From positions 1 to 14,832 of the forward strand of contig JAUPKV010000137.1 in NCBI GenBank assembly GCA_030837265.1: a DNA stretch of 14,832 nt. The letters are read 5' to 3'. The position numbers and the translations under genes were made by a program. This document shows, piece by piece, positions 13,870-14,832 of the stretch (position 1 is the first letter of the stretch; each line of letters opens with the position of its first letter). Under the pieces are notes generated by a model. That model made no database searches and was not told where the DNA came from. It saw only the letters and a list, made by a program, of their open reading frames with translations. The stretch comes from Methanobacteriota archaeon (GTDB lineage Archaea; Halobacteriota; Methanosarcinia; Methanosarcinales; Methanosarcinaceae).

Positions 13870-14589
13870 TTACACCTTAGCCTGCGAAATTGGTATTATT
13901 TTCAATCCGAATCCAGGCTGGACTTCAAAACTCACTATATTGCCTGTGCTTTTCTTAGCACCTCTTATTTTCGATACTTCCATAACGCTGATATACCTAT
14001 CAGTAAGCTGTTCTTTTCTGAGAAAGAGATGGCAATCACATGCAGACCTTATTCTTACGAGTGTATCTTCTTTGAAAGCGTGTTGATGCAAGGTAATAAG
14101 AATAGTATATCCTTTATCGCAAAGATTTTTTAAACTGGTAAGGAATTCGAGAATATTATCCTCATCAGAATAAGTAGTAAACATTGTGAGCGAATCGACT
14201 ACAACGATTCGTTCTCTTATGTTTCTTATATGAGTCATAAGCAGATGCAAAGTTCCTTTCATTTGTGTAGAAGTCCATTCAACCCCTTCCAGATGGACCG
14301 GATAAATTCTAAAATATCCCCATGCATAAAAATCCGAAATATCAAGGCTGAGGCTATCCATTTGCGCCAGCATACTTTTAATTGTGTTCTCAGTTGAGTA
14401 GTATGCTATTCTATACATTTGATTTAGCCCTCCGTAACACATTTGCTGGCACAGTACACTCTTCCCGGTATCGTTTTCTCCTTCAATGAGCACAAGGGAA
14501 CCTAAAGGAATGCCCTCACCTAACTTTTTATCAATCTCATCATTACCACTTGAAAGAATTCGCTTCTTCTCTTCTTCATCTAGTCCCAT
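13870..14589 (-). CDS. flaH: Archaellum ATP-binding protein FlaH/ArlH
   Basis: FlaH is a KaiC/RecA-like protein that forms a ring beneath the motor and regulates FlaI according to bound ATP. At 239 residues it has the usual length. Walker A reads Gly-Glu-Asn-Asp-Thr-Gly-Lys-Ser (37-44) and Walker B Arg-Ile-Val-Val-Val-Asp-Ser-Leu (127-134, Asp-132). The N-terminal Asn-Asp-Glu-Ile-Asp-Lys-Lys-Leu-Gly-Glu-Gly-Ile-Pro is the common opening of this superfamily. The segment around Thr-Leu-His-Gln-His matches the sensor strand. FlaH typically binds ATP with little hydrolysis. It starts 9 bases after the stop of the FlaG/F-type gene, with a weak GTGA-rich ribosome binding site that overlaps that stop, and precedes flaI by 25 bases. 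The order (G/F)-H-I-J agrees with other euryarchaeal archaellum operons. Confidence 0.97.
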   Translation of the reverse strand: MGLDEEEKKRILSSGNDEIDKKLGEGIPLGSLVLIEGENDTGKSVLCQQMCYGGLNQMYRIAYYSTENTIKSMLAQMDSLSLDISDFYAWGYFRIYPVHLEGVEWTSTQMKGTLHLLMTHIRNIRERIVVVDSLTMFTTYSDEDNILEFLTSLKNLCDKGYTILITLHQHAFKEDTLVRIRSACDCHLFLRKEQLTDRYISVMEVSKIRGAKKSTGNIVSFEVQPGFGLKIIPISQAKV

Positions 14590-14598
14590 GAAATCAGC

Positions 14599-14832
14599 TC
14601 ACTTATAATTTATGAAAGAGGCGATGCCATTCTCGGTTACAACTTTTATATATAAGTCTCCAGAATCAAAATCAGATAACTTAAGGTCAATACTTTCACC
14701 CGGATCCAGAATTCCCGGATTCATTAAATCACCCGAGTTGTTAAATATGATATCGAAACCCTCATCTTTTTTCAGATATGAAGCCTGGCTATTAGCCTGG
14801 TTATTATTAACTACAATTACATCCCAGTGACC
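14599..14832 (-). CDS. flaG: C-terminal part of an archaellum stator protein, FlaG/FlaF type
   Basis: Only the last 77 residues are in the window; the start lies beyond its right edge. They form a beta-strand-rich stretch with Trp-Asp-Val-Ile-Val-Val-Asn-Asn, Asp-Ile-Ile-Phe-Asn-Asn-Ser-Gly, Asp-Pro-Gly-Glu-Ser-Ile-Asp-Leu and a final Val-Val-Thr-Glu-Asn-Gly-Ile-Ala. This suits the extracytoplasmic immunoglobulin-like domain of FlaG or FlaF, which together anchor the motor to the S-layer as its stator. I favour FlaG because it normally lies directly before flaH; FlaF has a similar fold and cannot be excluded from this fragment. It shares the operon, stopping 9 bases before the flaH ATG. Confidence 0.72.
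   Translation of the reverse strand, partial: GHWDVIVVNNNQANSQASYLKKDEGFDIIFNNSGDLMNPGILDPGESIDLKLSDFDSGDLYIKVVTENGIASFINYK

Overview
The window looks like chromosomal DNA of a methanogenic euryarchaeon, most likely Methanosarcina or a close relative. The grounds are an archaeal-type valyl-tRNA synthetase, a run of archaellum (archaeal flagellum) motor genes, two secreted lipoproteins with a Cys-20 lipobox, long AT-rich intergenic stretches with archaeal TATA-like boxes, and an archaeal IscB remnant. The genus is an inference from family resemblance; no database was searched.

Layout. (1) Bases 1-2440 are gene-poor: two small membrane proteins on the minus strand (83-334 and a 58-aa gene at 677-853), about 960 bp of AT-rich DNA with simple repeats, and an unrecognised 106-aa minus-strand gene (1818-2138). 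(2) Bases 2447-3853 carry a PNPOx-like split-barrel flavoprotein and a lipoprotein that starts with TTG. (3) Bases ~3930-5031 are a decayed IS200/IS605-type passenger: an IscB (RuvC-HNH nuclease, ancestor-type of Cas9) that lacks its N-terminus and is frameshifted in the HNH domain, and that reads into a hairpin-like right end. (4) Bases 5380-6433 hold an acidic 52-aa protein and a thioredoxin-fold lipoprotein with a WCPAC active site. (5) Bases 6618-9227 are valS, with its own TATA-like box and a perfect 8-bp hairpin over its stop codon. (6) Bases 9251-14832 are one minus-strand operon converging on valS. In transcription order it reads: C-terminus of a FlaG/FlaF-type stator protein (cut by the window edge), flaH, flaI, flaJ, an unrecognised membrane-anchored protein with a basic then acidic disordered region, and a tiny two-helix membrane protein.

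How the genes work together. FlaI (motor ATPase), FlaH (ATP-binding regulator of FlaI) and FlaJ (membrane platform) are the conserved core that assembles and turns the archaellum; FlaG/F contributes to the stator outside the membrane. The two genes after flaJ are tightly spaced with it and probably cotranscribed, so they are the best candidates for an undescribed part of this system. The other genes are single units with no visible shared pathway. No CRISPR array, rRNA or tRNA gene was seen.
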